This document shows positions 29,975 through 40,690 of a DNA stretch of 64,000 nt, one piece after another. The notes beneath the pieces are model-generated. The model made no database searches. It was given only the letters and a program-made list of their open reading frames with translations, and was not told where the DNA came from. The DNA comes from Aradus depressus (lineage: Eukaryota > Arthropoda > Insecta > Hemiptera > Aradidae): contig OY759225.1 in NCBI GenBank assembly GCA_963662175.1, forward strand, positions 11,091,601-11,155,600. Direction: 5' to 3'. The stretch's first letter is position 1. The number at the start of each line of letters is the position of its first letter. The position numbers and the translations under genes are program-made.

Positions 29975-30065
29975 TTTTTTTATTGAACACTTATTGTCTA
30001 ATTCCACAAACAAATACATAAATGTATACAGGTTTCGGCTTACGGCATCGTCAGCACAAGGTTCA
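29975..30065 (-). mobile_element. Penelope-like terminal fragment with hammerhead-like motif c
   Basis: Minus strand: CTGACGA (30048-30054), a GCC...GCC hairpin remnant, GAAA (30033-30036), CCTGTATACATT, then GTGGAATTAGACAATAAGTG. Same subfamily as the 177-bp insertion at 19912 (GTGGAATAGGCAATATT). CCTG is a CpG-decay form of CCGG. Confidence 0.5.
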
Positions 30066-30940
30066 ATTATAATGGAGATATGAGCTAGGCAGACATATTT
30101 ATATCAACTTAAGAGTACCTGGGGTAGGAGGGGTCCTCCTCCCTAGAGGGTGGAAATCCCCATTCTAACGATATTGACCAACTGTGGATATATTTGAAAC
30201 GTTAAAAGACCACAAAACCAAAATATTATAAAATATAAAATTATAAAAAGTTCTATGAAATCAATATAGCATAAAATGAATGTGCAGTATATAGTTACTT
30301 ATAACGATTAATAGAGTCGACACTATCTTTTCAATGTAGAAGGGTTTCGAAAACTATTTATTTTCTTCTTCTGCCCCTACAGAATATAAAACAAACAAAT
30401 TAGACATTATGGATAATGATGTAAACAGATACTTTATAATAGTGACACTGATTACAATAACAAAAAGACTACTAGTAGATCTATTATCATGAAAAAGTGA
30501 TTAGTGACACTGACTTCAATGAGGGAAAGTGTCTGCAGAAAATGTGATATCACACGCGAAAAAAGTAATTGATGACTCTGACAACAATATTGAAAAGTGT
30601 TTGCTGAAAGTGCTTGATCTACCTATCAAGGAAAAAATTAATTCGTGACACTACAAAAGGGGAGAGTTTTTGGCAAAAAAATGCTATTACCTGAGTTAGT
30701 ATATCCCGCAAAATAACATGCCTTCTACAACTAATATTCCTATTATGTTTGTATTATACTCGTCTTTAAGTATAAGGAAGTAAAGAGTACATAGGAACTA
30801 AAAAAAAAAAAAAAGGAACTTAGAGAATTTTAAAATCCTTCCGAGAAAAGAGGTCACAAAGAAGTAAAGTTTAGATTAGGGGGAGAGAGGGGGGGGGGGG
30901 GGGTTAGTCACGGGATTAAATAAGTTATGGCCTGATAATA
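30066..30940. other. Spacer, mostly unassigned
   Basis: 30400-30650 is GA/AC-rich with repeats of AGTGACACTGA and may continue the zinc-finger pseudogene. A G-run lies at 30891-30903. No other gene seen. Confidence 0.45.
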
Positions 30941-31197
30941 TCTCTCACAGCAGAGGCATAAACAGCATAACTACTTTTTTTTTTTTTTTTTTTTTTAGTT
31001 TAGCACCGTTTGTATATAGATAGGAAAATAGGTTAGAGAAAAGATGGATCAAATCATGCATTCCGGGTTCCGTAAGTAAGGATTCTCGTAAGTTCATATT
31101 CAGTGGAGAAAATACGTAAACCTTTAAAGTTCTAGTGGAAATAATGTGATAATTTATACTCATATCAATGTATATATATCATGAAAACATATAGGTT

Positions 31198-31475
31198 ACA
31201 AAAATGAAAAGGAAAAACATATATGTTATAAAAAGGAAAAGGAAAAACATATATGTTATAAAAAGAAAAGGAAAAACATATATGATATGAAAAGAAAAAA
31301 CATATATGTTATAAAAAGGAAAAGGAAAAACATATATGTTATAAAAAGGAAAAGGAAAAACATATATGTTATAAAAAGGAAAAGGAAAAACATATATGTT
31401 ATAAAAAGGAAAAGGAAAAACATATATGTTATAAAAAGGAAAAGGAAAAACATATATGTTATAAAAAGGAAAGAG
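31198..31475 (+). repeat. 30-bp tandem array, about 9 units
   Basis: Unit TTATAAAAAGGAAAAGGAAA plus AACATATATG. Thirty bases keeps every frame open, giving spurious repeated ORFs on both strands (KRKRKNIYVI and ITYMFFLFLF). Confidence 0.97.
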
Positions 31476-31572
31476 AAAAAAGCTGGCTTCTGAATCCTTA
31501 TACTAAATTTTGTGTCGATATTTTCATTGGCTGATTTTGGAAGGACATCTCCCAAAGTTTCTTCTTCAGTGT

Positions 31573-31619
31573 TTGATCTCCTTTGAACTTGTAACAGACC
31601 TTTCTTTCTGTGGTTTGCC
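31573..31619 (-). repeat. 47-bp inverted repeat, left arm
   Basis: Its reverse complement (GGCAAACCACAGAAAGAAAG...GAGATCAA) occurs exactly at 32304-32350. Confidence 0.95.
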
Positions 31620-31663
31620 TGATCCCAGCCTAATCTATATCTCTTTAAGTCCCTCTTTTGGGA

Positions 31664-31858
31664 GCCATGGTGGCCGTGCGGGCTAGAGCGTAGGGCTTTG
31701 TTCGCATGGTCTCGCTGGTTTGCGGGTTCGAATCCCGTCCGGGAGTGAGTTTTATTTCGTAGATAGAACTCCCTCCCGGGGCCATGGATGTCGTAAATAA
31801 CTAGATAATACAGTGACATGGCTAATATGCATTGTACATAAGGCCAAAAAAAAAAAAA
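31664..31858 (+). mobile_element. SINE-2 (tRNA Ser/Leu-like head, poly-A tail)
   Basis: Head GCCATGGTGGCCGTGCGGGC resembles the box A of long-arm tRNAs (Ser/Leu). Box B is the canonical GGGTTCGAATCCCGTCC, 50-60 bases on. A 100-bp body ends in an A-run at 31845-31858. It is too diverged in the anticodon arm for a tRNA gene. Only copy in the window. Confidence 0.75.
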
Positions 31859-32303
31859 GTTGATCGATTACATAACTTCTCCTATACTTCGTATAGTTGA
31901 GGATGTAAAATAATTTTGAATCATTATTTATAAGGGAAGATGATTATTTTTATGATCAAAAAGTTCCAAATTGGCCTCAATTCAGTATCAACTATATAAC
32001 CGGATATACTCACTTATGGTTAGATCAGATAGACAAAGTACCCATTTGACTAAATTATTATTACCTACAAATTATTCTGAATTTCCCCACCATTTGAATG
32101 TAAATATAATGTCAAAGTTAGTTTATTATTTCGTTTATTGGAGTTTTCTTTTACAGAAATGTGAGATTGCCAAATACTGATTGTAAGCATTATTTGGCGA
32201 TATTTACCTATATGGTTCAGTATTATTATAGTATAGAAGGCGCCGATAGAATGCAGATCTACTGAGATCCACTTTTTTTTTGGGGGGGGGGGGGGGGGGG
32301 GGG

Positions 32304-32350
32304 GGCAAACCACAGAAAGAAAGGTCTGTTACAAGTTCAAAGGAGATCAA
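32304..32350 (+). repeat. 47-bp inverted repeat, right arm
   Basis: Exact reverse complement of 31573-31619, 685 bp apart. A 25-base G-run (32281-32305) abuts it. Confidence 0.95.
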
Positions 32351-32407
32351 GTACGTTTTATTACTTTTTTTTTTTTTAATGTTATATAATAAAAGTCCCT
32401 TTTCGAC

Positions 32408-32550
32408 TCATAAAGCCGATATTTGGAGGGGATTTAGGAGAAAAGATGTATCGGATGGCAATAGAGAGGTTGGTTTAGATGGCAGTGACCGGAAAGTTGA
32501 AACCGGGTCTCCGGCAAACACGATAAAAGTTCCGGTATATCGGCTTTAAA
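32408..32550. repeat. Small element with 11-bp inverted ends
   Basis: AAAGCCGATAT near 32412 and ATATCGGCTTT ending at about 32547 bracket about 140 bp, followed by a C-run (32553-32590). Possibly a MITE. Confidence 0.45.
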
Positions 32551-32782
32551 TCACCCCCTCCCCCCCCCCCCCCCCCCCCCCCACCCCCCCCACATCCTTC
32601 CCTTCCAGTTTCAACCTCGACCAAGTTGTGGCGAGTTTAATTTCAACTTTAGTCAACGGTCAATCAATATGAATGTTTTTTTTAAGTCCCATTGAGGACC
32701 GTAACATGAAACTCTTATACAGGTGTGGGTTTACCTGCTTCCTAGAGATGTTACTGGCCTAGAGATGTTTCATCTTGATTCA

Positions 32783-32860
32783 TGCAGGTCAGACTATATC
32801 TTATTTGACAACCTGTGAATTAATCACTTCTCACTAAATCACCCATTTTCATATCAACAC
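32783..32860 (+). repeat. Dispersed repeat shared with 42783-42860
   Basis: GGTCAGACTATATCTTATTT, GACAACCTGTGAATTAATCA and CTTCTCACTAAATCA occur at both sites in the same orientation. At 42783 it is part of the insertion that splits an R3 copy. Confidence 0.75.
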
Positions 32861-32933
32861 ATGTTCAAAAAATATATACCCTTCTAGAGACCTGGGATTC
32901 ACAAACTTTATTTGGCGTACGACCTTATTAAGC

Positions 32934-33800
32934 GACCTTTAATAATTAAATGGTCAGAAAGGCAAGTACCACATAATTATACGGTCAGAATGACAAGTAC
33001 CACCTAATTAAACGGTTAGAAGTGCAAGTACCTCTTAATTAAATGGTCAGAAAGACAAGTACTACTTAATTATACGGTCAGAATGGCAAGTACCACCTAA
33101 TTAAACGGTTAGAAGGGCAATTACCACCTAATTAAACGGTTAGAAGTGCAAGTACCTCTTAATTAAATGGTCAGAAAGACAAGTACTACTTAATTATACG
33201 GTCAGAATGGCAAGTACCACCTAATTAAACGGTTAGAAGGGCAATTACCACCTTATTAAATGGTCAGAAAGACAAGTACTACTTAATTAAATGATCAAAA
33301 AGACCAATACTACCTAATTAAACGGTTAGAAGGGCAATTACCACCTTATTAAATGGTCAGAAAGACAAGTACTACTTAATTATACGGTCAGAATGGCAAG
33401 TACCACCTAATTAAACGGTTAGAAGGGCAATTACCACCTTATTAAATGGTCAGAAAGACAAGTACTACTTAATTAAATGATCAAAAAGACCAATACTACC
33501 TAATTAAACGGTTAGAAGGGCAATTACCACCTTATTAAATGGTCAGAAAGACAAGTACTACTTAATTAAATGATCAAAAAGACCAATACTACCTAATTAA
33601 ACGGTTAGAAGTGCAAGTACCTCCTAATTAAATGGTCTGTACGACAAGTGCCAACTAATTAAATTGTCAAAAATACAATTACCAAATAATTAAACGGACT
33701 GACTGACAAGTATCACCTAATGAAACGGTCAAAGAGACAAGTATCAAATAATTATACTGTCTAAACGACAAGTACCACCTAATTAAATTGTCAGAATAAC
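32934..33800 (+). repeat. 31-bp satellite array, about 28 units, with trimeric order
   Basis: Monomer type CTTAATTAAATGGTCAGAAA plus GACAAGTACTA. Variants alternate (ACGGTTAGAAGGGCAATTAC, ATGATCAAAAAGACCAATAC), and a three-monomer block of about 93 bp repeats from 33250 to 33600. Confidence 0.94.
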
Positions 33801-34311
33801 AATTACCTATCTCCCTATATTTCCATAAATCATAATATACATCAGTATTTTTACATAGAAATGTATATATTGATTGAGCATTCACAAAATAAAATCTCTG
33901 ATAACTTTCATTTAAAAAAAATTGACATAAATCTCACAAAAACAAAAATGTTTCAAAAACTATATTCGTAAAATTAGTTAAGCATTACTTAATATAAAGG
34001 TTTAAGTTATTATGTGTCTGATAATGTTCACCGTACTTCATTGTAGATTTTACTTTCCAAGTTCATTAACATTTAAATGACTTTGGCTAATGTGCGCAAA
34101 ATAAATAAATTACTAATCATAAATATTTTTTTTATCAGGATTTATTAAGTGATAGGTGTAGTACTTGAATGGGTACTATATACTAGCAGTAGAAGGTACG
34201 ATCATCAGCATGTACTTAAATTTGCGCCTTATATATTGGCTTATATATTATACTTCAGTAAAGTGGCTATAATATAAAATATATTGAGATACCATTAATT
34301 AATAATAAATC
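33801..34311. other. AT-rich spacer, no gene seen
   Basis: Nothing recognised. Confidence 0.5.
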
Positions 34312-34605
34312 TACGTTAAATAGAATCTGCTTCAAATTTCCATAAAATAGAGAGAATGTGAATACAAAATAACTGTTTTGGTGTCTTTGTCATCTGCAGG
34401 ATCAGAACAAATACATTAACCTCTCAAGAAATGACAAATTGGAGGTTTCTATTTCAGATTTATGTGTTTATTTACAGATGAGATGGGCTTTGTAAACACA
34501 TAAGTTTCACCATCGAGACTAGACCAACATTAACAACGAAACTATTAACAACCCTCTGTCTCTGAAGATTTAATGATGTTCCAACTTTACTTCAACTTCA
34601 CTTAC
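34312..34605 (+). repeat. Dispersed repeat R1, copy 2
   Basis: Same-orientation copy of 2386-2716 (for example AGATGAGATGGGCTTTGTAA, CTATTAACAACCCTCTGTCT). Confidence 0.85.
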
Positions 34606-34790
34606 AGTAGCTATAGTGCAGACAATAGTTATCGATAATTATAATAACAATTATTAGCTCTTTAATCCATGACCCCAAAGATATAGTTGCTATAAAATTC
34701 TAAATCTAGAAATACATTATGTTCAAATTTTTTTAAGTATTATAAGTGATAGTAGTAGGAAAATAAGAGTTCAGGAGCAATGGTGACGCT

Positions 34791-34950
34791 GGAGATTGTA
34801 ATGTCACAACCCCGCCCCAAATATGGCGGACACCCCCACCACTACACTCGTCACATAGCCACCCACCTCGGTTTGAAAAATGTCAGTCGCTATATAAGCT
34901 ATCTTGATTATTTGTGAGGTATCCTATTACCATTTTGTAGTTTGACGAAA
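34791..34950 (+). promoter_or_regulatory. Candidate promoter with TATA box
   Basis: A GC-rich stretch (CCCCGCCCCAAATATGGCGG, 34812-34870) leads to TATATAAG at 34891 and an ATG 60 bp later. Neighbouring DNA is repeat-rich, but this piece matches no repeat in the window. Composition and spacing suit an insect core promoter. No transcript evidence. Confidence 0.35.
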
Positions 34951-35028
34951 ATGAATATGATTATTATAGCGAGTTTCAAGTCACTGTGTGGCTTCTTGGA
35001 TTATGCTATGAACGAAAAAAAAGAGTGA
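34951..35028 (+). CDS. Candidate first exon or 25-codon peptide
   Basis: ATG 34951 gives MNMIIIASFKSLCGFLDYAM then NEKKE and TGA. The stop overlaps GTGAGT (35025-35030), a good splice-donor word, so translation may run on into an unseen exon. The hydrophobic start could be a short signal-like segment. Speculative. Confidence 0.25.
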   Translation: MNMIIIASFKSLCGFLDYAMNEKKE

Positions 35029-35030
35029 GT

Positions 35031-35307
35031 GATAACCAAAAACTATATTATACTTAGCTAATGAGCACTATAATATATTGTAGTCAAAAAACCTCTTTGT
35101 TTTACTTATACAGTAAGCTTCCATTAATTTGACTGTCAGTTTCTATGTGATAAAAACAATGATTTATGTCAACGCCCTTAAATCTACGGGGACCAGAAGA
35201 AACTAACTGCTCTCTATAGCACATTGAGCCGTCCGCACAAAAAATAATAAATAAAGCTCAGGGGTTGCGTAGCAACGGTGATCAAAATGGCGGATTGGCA
35301 CACAGTA
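35031..35307. other. Spacer, no gene seen
   Basis: AT-rich left half, then a GC-richer piece with GGTTGCGTAGCAACGG and ATGGCGGATT. No frame. Confidence 0.45.
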
Positions 35308-35398
35308 TAGTCGAGCTTATGCCCAGCAAGAGTGCAATCTGGTAGTAGGCGATATGACCTCGTTGTTAAAACCCGGCTATAAGTCACAATAACTAAGA
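35308..35398 (+). mobile_element. SINE-1 3' fragment
   Basis: Keeps GGTAGTAGGCGATATGACCT and the AATAACTAAG tail. Confidence 0.8.
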
Positions 35399-36046
35399 CT
35401 CATATTAGAGTTCACCTATATAATCATGCACCTTATAAGCGTGGAACATCGCATTAAGACAGTAAACTTTGAGATGTATCTAAATACATAAACAAGAGGA
35501 GCATTGCTCCACATCTTATATTTGTATCAACTGACCTAGGATTGACTATATAATCATGCATCTTATAACCATGGAACATCGCATTATGACAGTAAACTTT
35601 GAGATGTATCTAAATACATAAGCTAGAGGAACATTGCTCCACATCTTATATTTGTGTCAACTGAGCTAGGATTGCCTATATAATCATACACCTTCTAACC
35701 GTGTAACATCGCATTATGACAGTAAACTTTGAGATGTATCTAAATACATAAACTAGAGGAACATTGCTCCACATTTTATATTTGTGTCAACTGAGCTAGG
35801 ATTGCCTATATAATCATGCATCTTATAAACGAGGAACATCACATTATGACAGTAAACTTTGAGATGTATCTAAATACACAAACTAGAGGAATATTGCTCA
35901 TCTTATATTTGTGTCAACTGAGCTAGGATTGCTTATATAATCATGCATCTTATAACCGTGGAACATCACATTATGACAGTAAACTTTGAGATGTATCTAA
36001 ATACATAAACTAGAGGAGCATTGCTCCACATCTTATATTTGTGTCG
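35399..36046 (+). repeat. 130-bp tandem array, 5 units
   Basis: TATATAATCATGCA starts at 35417, 35547, 35677, 35807 and 35934 (last spacing 127). Each unit has CATTATGACAGTAAACTTTG and GAGGAACATTGCTCCACATC. Confidence 0.95.
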
Positions 36047-36384
36047 CACCCTCATCTAAGATTTATCTTGTACAAGACAGAAATAAGGACCATCCTAGAA
36101 TATTTATACCCTATTCTTGGGATACCTACCTAGTGTAATCTTTCAAGCCAGACAATGGACTTTAAACTGTCTGCTTTAATTTATGAAAAATAAAGAAAAA
36201 AAAACTCTAATATACAGGTTTTTTTGTACTATATTATTTTCTTCATTCTTTTCTTTCCTGCTTCTTGTTAAAAAATGACCTACTTAAGACTTGAATAGCG
36301 AGATGTATTAAAGAAAAAAATATAATAAAAAGGAAATCATTAAAGAAAGAGGGAAATTTCTAATCTAAAAAAAAAATAAAAAAA

Positions 36385-36665
36385 TAAAGTTGTCAGTGAA
36401 TTATCAATGTACTTTCCTGGTGCGAATTCATCAACTACTTTTTCGCTCTTTCTCTGAAACCAATGAACCAATTTGGATCAATTTGTTATTTAGAGTTTTT
36501 TTCATATTAAATTTCGTATCGATATATTTGTTATATCTATAGTTTTGGGTTTTTTGATTTGTTTTCCCTCCCCTAATCACCAACCCCTTTTTTCCGCTGA
36601 TTTTTCTGAAATGGTTTCATCCTTATAGTGTTTTGATCTGACATATAAAATTTCATATCGTTATA
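36385..36665 (+). repeat. Repeat R2 copy
   Basis: Starts GTTGTCAGTGAATTATCAAT and passes the TTTTTCGCTCTTTCTCTGAA, CGTATCGATATATTTGTTAT and CTTATAGTGTTTTGATCTGA blocks. Confidence 0.72.
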
Positions 36666-37050
36666 TTCCCATATCCCCCATACAGTAGATCCCTCAATGC
36701 ACAGGACTAACAGTTTTCGCGTAAATCAAGCAGACGTCTAAAAATACGACATTTTTGGTCGATTTTCCTCAAGTATCTCGTAATTCAAGCAACCTGCAAA
36801 AAAATTGTGTTACATATAAAATGTGCCTTTTGATTTTTTTCTCTACAACTTAAATTTGAAGTTCAAAGCTACATCATTTTTGAGTTAGGGCGCTCACTAA
36901 GTCCAATCACATAACACCTTTTTTCTTCGGTTTCCATCCAGTAGTATGCTTACGGGAAGGGAATATATTTAACTGCATGTATATGTATATTACATGCTTT
37001 AACACAACTTAATTTAGAATTTTTCATAAAATAGTTTGAATAGACAATAA
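36666..37050. other. Unassigned repeats
   Basis: GTTTTCGCGTAAATCAAGCA (36713) recurs at 39570. 36915-37020 is the inverse of 46250-46345 (ATATATTCCCTTCC, TACTACTGGATG). No gene. Confidence 0.5.
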
Positions 37051-37052
37051 GG

Positions 37053-37440
37053 TTATAGTTCATCAAAATTCATCTTCTGTACAAAGTTTAAAAATTCTTT
37101 ATAAAAACGTCGCACTAAAATAATTGTTGACAAAGGGCAACTTTCACCATTGACCATTACAAATCTCACTAGGGTAGTTCTTAGACCCTCCAGTAGTTCA
37201 CAACTGAACATTATAAGATGGACTGTCTGCTCCTGGGTGCCGCAGAGGCAGAGAGGCGAATCGAGGATCTTGAACCTGTGGAGGTAGAGCCTCATTTTGC
37301 CACATGTCCTCTCAGGAGCATGGTCATCTGGGCTGGCAACGGTTTGTCGTTCTTCAACGCCAACCTGTCTTCTACAGTCGGGAAGAAGTATCTTGTAACC
37401 ACACCTTTATTCGTCCGCCCCATTGCTCCTTCCATTTCAG
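37053..37440 (-). mobile_element. LINE C-terminal fragment (R1/I-like)
   Basis: The minus strand reads TRYFFPTVEDRLALKND, LLRGHVAK, a frame break, then MRLYLHRFKILDSPLCLCGT, QEQTVHLIMFSCELLEGLRT and a stop at 37053. FFP.V..R...K and the DSP.C.CG...TV.H..F.C end are typical of LINE ORF2 C-termini with a CCHC-like box. Confidence 0.82.
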
Positions 37441-37456
37441 GATGGATGTTAGGAGC

Positions 37457-38040
37457 CAGGAGCGTAGCCAGGATTTTCAGCAGGGGGGGGGGGGCAAAGT
37501 TATGCTACAGGGGTGGGGGGTATAGACTCCCAGGGGCGTAGCCCACAGTTTCCGTGGTTAGCGTTGCAGACTTTTAGTTATTAATTTGGGAGACTCGGAC
37601 CTCTAGAAGCTCCCCCTGAGATAACCACTGACTGTAATACTTAAGTTGACTTTACACGAGCAGCAAAAATGCAAAGCGAGCAGCAGCAAATGCACGCTGT
37701 GGCTTCTATGCTTTTAGAATTAAATTACTCACAGCCAATAGCATTTGCTGCAGCTGCGCTTGGCATTTTTACTGCGCATGTAAAATCATCTTTAAGAGTA
37801 TAAAGTATAACATAAATGACGATTTTGAGCGAGGAAATGAAATGATCGAATTCATATATATTTAAATAAATGTAATGTAACAGCTGATTAAGAATCAGAC
37901 GCACGGGAAATTTGAAGATCCTATTGGTAACTTGCAAACAATCCATTTTTAATAAAAACTATTTTTTTAGTTTATTTAATTTTTATCTTGGTTTTTTGCT
38001 CTGTCCAGGGCGCGCCCCCCCCACCCTGGCTACGCCCCTG
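37457..38040. mobile_element. hAT-like MITE, 584 bp, 8-bp target duplication
   Basis: Ends CAGGAGCGTAGCCAGG and CCTGGCTACGCCCCTG are inverted. TTAGGAGC (37449-37456) and TTAGTAGC (38041-38048) flank it: 8 bp, one mismatch. The flanking DNA matches R2. No transposase. A second GGGGCGTAGCCC lies at 37531. Confidence 0.85.
37640..37796. mobile_element. Nested foldback MITE
   Basis: Arms of about 54 bp, from CTTAAGTTGACTTTACACGA to the complement of TTTTACTGCGCATGTAAAAT, including GCAGCAAATGC/GCATTTGCTGC. It lies inside the hAT-like element. Confidence 0.75.
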
Positions 38041-38045
38041 TTAGT

Positions 38046-38130
38046 AGCCCTTATGTAAGTCAACTATTATTATAAAAGTTGTGGGGAAGTACTTTGCAGT
38101 TGATTCACCGTTGACGTTTTTATTTTATTT
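38046..38130 (-). repeat. Repeat R2 terminus
   Basis: GCCCTTATGTAAGTCAACTA and GATTCACCGTTGACG; the flank interrupted by the hAT-like MITE. Confidence 0.7.
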
Positions 38131-38417
38131 TCAAAGCTTCTTTTTTAAAAAAATTTGTACGAAATGAGGTACTCAAGTTCCAACGTGGGAAGGACAATTC
38201 AGTAAAGATGAATGGGAGAGGAGAATGGTAGAGAGAGAGGGGGGGGGGGGGGGGGGGATAGGAAGGAAGAAGGGTGTGACATGTCTTCTGATAAGTGAGT
38301 ACATGAAACTGAGGTAACAATAAGCCGTCACTGTTATCACTGTCATGACACTTTTGTAGGTTACTGTGATAACAGGTCCTATGTACCCGCCCACGAGTCA
38401 CAGTTCCTTCTCTACAG

Positions 38418-38469
38418 TACAGTGGACAGGATCACGACCCAGCTCAATGGCCGTCTCGGCCTTCCACAG
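38418..38469 (+). other. Candidate internal exon
   Basis: A pyrimidine tract and AG (TTCCTTCTCTACAG, AG at 38416) precede 52 bases that read TVDRITTQLNGRLGLPQ in frame from 38419. They are followed by GTAGGA (38470). Protein-like, GC-rich and matching no repeat here. I cannot name the protein and see no partner exon. Confidence 0.3.
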
Positions 38470-38552
38470 GTAGGAGTAGTAAAATAACAGTTTACCAGAT
38501 ACCATTCATAGTTTAGACGATAGTTTTTAGAGATCATTTATAATTCGATACA

Positions 38553-38888
38553 GAGGGCGCCGGTAGCTCAGTGGTATGCGTGCTTGACTTCTGAACTCAA
38601 GAACGTGGGTTCGTAACCCGACCGAGGCCCTTAGTTTATTTTATCTGGCAGGTAAAATACACTTAAGCACGCCGTCCTTCGGATGGGACGTTAAGCGATG
38701 GTCCCGAGCATGTACGATGTCAGGTACTCGTTAAAGACCCCTACTCTAGGTGAATAAAAATTTAGGGTAGGCAACATTTAGGACTCCCACAGTAGAGTCG
38801 GGCTCATGTCCACCAGAGTGACGAAAGAGCGCTCTGGTAGTAGGCGATATGACCTCGTAGTTAAAGCCCGGGCATGTGTCATAAAACC
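38553..38888 (+). mobile_element. SINE-1, full length, with 12-bp target duplication
   Basis: Head GAGGGCGCCGGTAGCTCAGT, box B GGTTCGTAACCC, tail GTCATAAAACC. TAATTCGATACA flanks both sides (38541-38552, 38889-38900), so borders are firm. Confidence 0.95.
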
Positions 38889-38949
38889 TAATTCGATACA
38901 CAAATTCAATTTCACATTTGTTAACTAGCATAAGAGCTTCTGAAATCTC

Positions 38950-39660
38950 ATATTAAATTTTGTGTCGAGCCCCTTCCTTTGAGCCCCCCCCCCCCCCCCC
39001 CCCCCCAAGACCAAAGTCTAAATAAAATGGTTTTAAGTCGTTATTTTAGGACAATTTTTGGCATGTATCTCGCAAATCGAGTTACTTGGAATATTAATGG
39101 TGATTTATCGACAATTTTTTCTCTTTCTTTTGGTCACTGCCCTGTATCGGTTAGCATCTTATCTTGACATGAGCCTGTGCGGTTAATGAAAGACCCCTTT
39201 ACAACTATTGGTTAGAGCAGGGCCTGTGTGGGAGTTAAGCCCCCTTTCTGTTCTCTAGCTAGAAGCAGAGAGAGTGATAGCAGGGCGGGGGGGCTTGTTA
39301 CGCCTCTCTCCAACATCTAAGTATCATTATTCCTCCAAAGTTTGATGCTTGGGAGTAGTTCAAAACGTCATTAAGTTCCTTGCTTGCTATCAGCTCTAAC
39401 TAGAGATTGATCCCAAAACATTTTTTCAAGTTAGGTATCGCAACGGTTTTGAAACGGAGCCGTTGACCTCTCTGACAGTTGGTAAAAGCGTTTGTGTCGA
39501 GCCCCTTCCTCTGAGCCCCCCCCCCCCCCCCCCCCCCCAAGACCAAATTTTCGAGAGGACTTACTGTTTTCGCGTAAATCAAGCAAATGTCTAAAAAAAA
39601 TGGTTTTAAGTCGTTATTTTAGTACAATTTTTGGCATGTATCAGCATGTACGACTCGGAA
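38950..39660 (+). repeat. Duplicated block with C-runs
   Basis: GTGTCGAGCCCCTTCC, a 22-base C-run, AAGACCAAA, then ATGGTTTTAAGTCGTTATTT and TTTTTGGCATGTATC occur at 38960-39070 and again at 39493-39640. The intervening 420 bp look unrelated. Confidence 0.8.
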
Positions 39661-39722
39661 ATGGCAACTCAATATCGAATTTCTGACGGATGACGTAACT
39701 TCCTCTATCCTTCCTAAAAATA

Positions 39723-40036
39723 TATCGTCGGCCTATACGTAATACCTCGTAAGTGACATTTTTCCGAAAATCTTTTTTTTTACCAAAAAAAAAACTCTAT
39801 TGATCTAGTGGGACCTCGTATACGACATAAAACGAAAAAACAATGAAATACGGTTTGAAGAACCGTACCTTGCAAAAGAAATGGGGAACGAAATTCTGGT
39901 GAAACCTCGTAATCCGTCAAATACGTTAATTCTTTTTTGGATTTGCTTTTGAATTGATTGTGAGGTTTTCTATAAAGAATATTTTCTTAATCAGTTAACA
40001 ACCTACCTACGAGGTATCACGTTTAGACCGACGATA
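39723..40036. mobile_element. TA-target MITE, 314 bp
   Basis: Ends TATCGTCGGCCTATACGTAA and the complement of CGTTTAGACCGACGATA are inverted, with an inner TACCTCGTA/TACGAGGTA pair. TA flanks both ends. It fits a Tc1/mariner-type non-autonomous element. Confidence 0.82.
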
Positions 40037-40634
40037 TATTAACCATTCTTAACCTCATTTTTCATGCCTCATTAGTAGAGACTCAATTTAGACAGTCTCA
40101 TGCGATAAAAGAGCGCACTGGTAGTAGGCGAATATGATCCTGTACTGTGTTACAAAACCAACAAACATCAATTGACGCTATTAAACAAAAATTTCTTTTT
40201 AATCGGTCATCTTGTTGAGAAAGTTTTACCCACTCTTCATTGAAGCCAATTATCGGGAGGAGGGGGAGAGTTGAAGTAGTGTTCAATAAAAAAAAAAAAA
40301 AAGGGCCAATCTCTTTTGCAAAGTTGGATTTATGGTAGAACTCGTGATCTTTGGAATGGGAGAGAAAAAACGGAAGACACCCTTCGCCCTTCGACTTTGC
40401 CCCGATCAAAAACTTTTAACGACTTTTTGTCTTTTAAACCTTGGCCGATTTGTTTAAACGGAAAACGGGCTACCGAATTACAGCCAGGAATCAATCCTAT
40501 CTACTAAACTCACATTCTTCATGTAACGAGTTGTATAAAAAGTGGTGTGAATGTCAGAATGTCAACGATTAAAAATAATTGCACAGCCATTTCCTTATTT
40601 TAATAGTTATATATACTATATACATATAGTATAC
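40037..40634. other. Spacer with SINE scrap and unassigned ORF
   Basis: A SINE-1 scrap at 40110-40137 (GAGCGCACTGGTAGTAGGCG). A 63-codon ORF at 40316-40507 (MQSWIYGRTRDLWNGREKTE) has protein-like composition but no motif I know. Confidence 0.35.

Positions 40635-40686
<52 letters not shown>
40635..40686. repeat. (TA)n microsatellite
   Basis: About 25 TA units. Confidence 0.95.

Positions 40687-40690
<4 letters not shown>

Noticed and set aside
31256..31819. 187-codon minus-strand ORF with repeated FLFITYMF
   Set aside because: Produced by the 30-bp tandem array (a multiple of three) joined to SINE-2; composition is repeat-driven.
32934..33800. CRISPR array
   Set aside because: The repeats are head-to-tail tandem monomers without unique spacers, in an animal-type genome.
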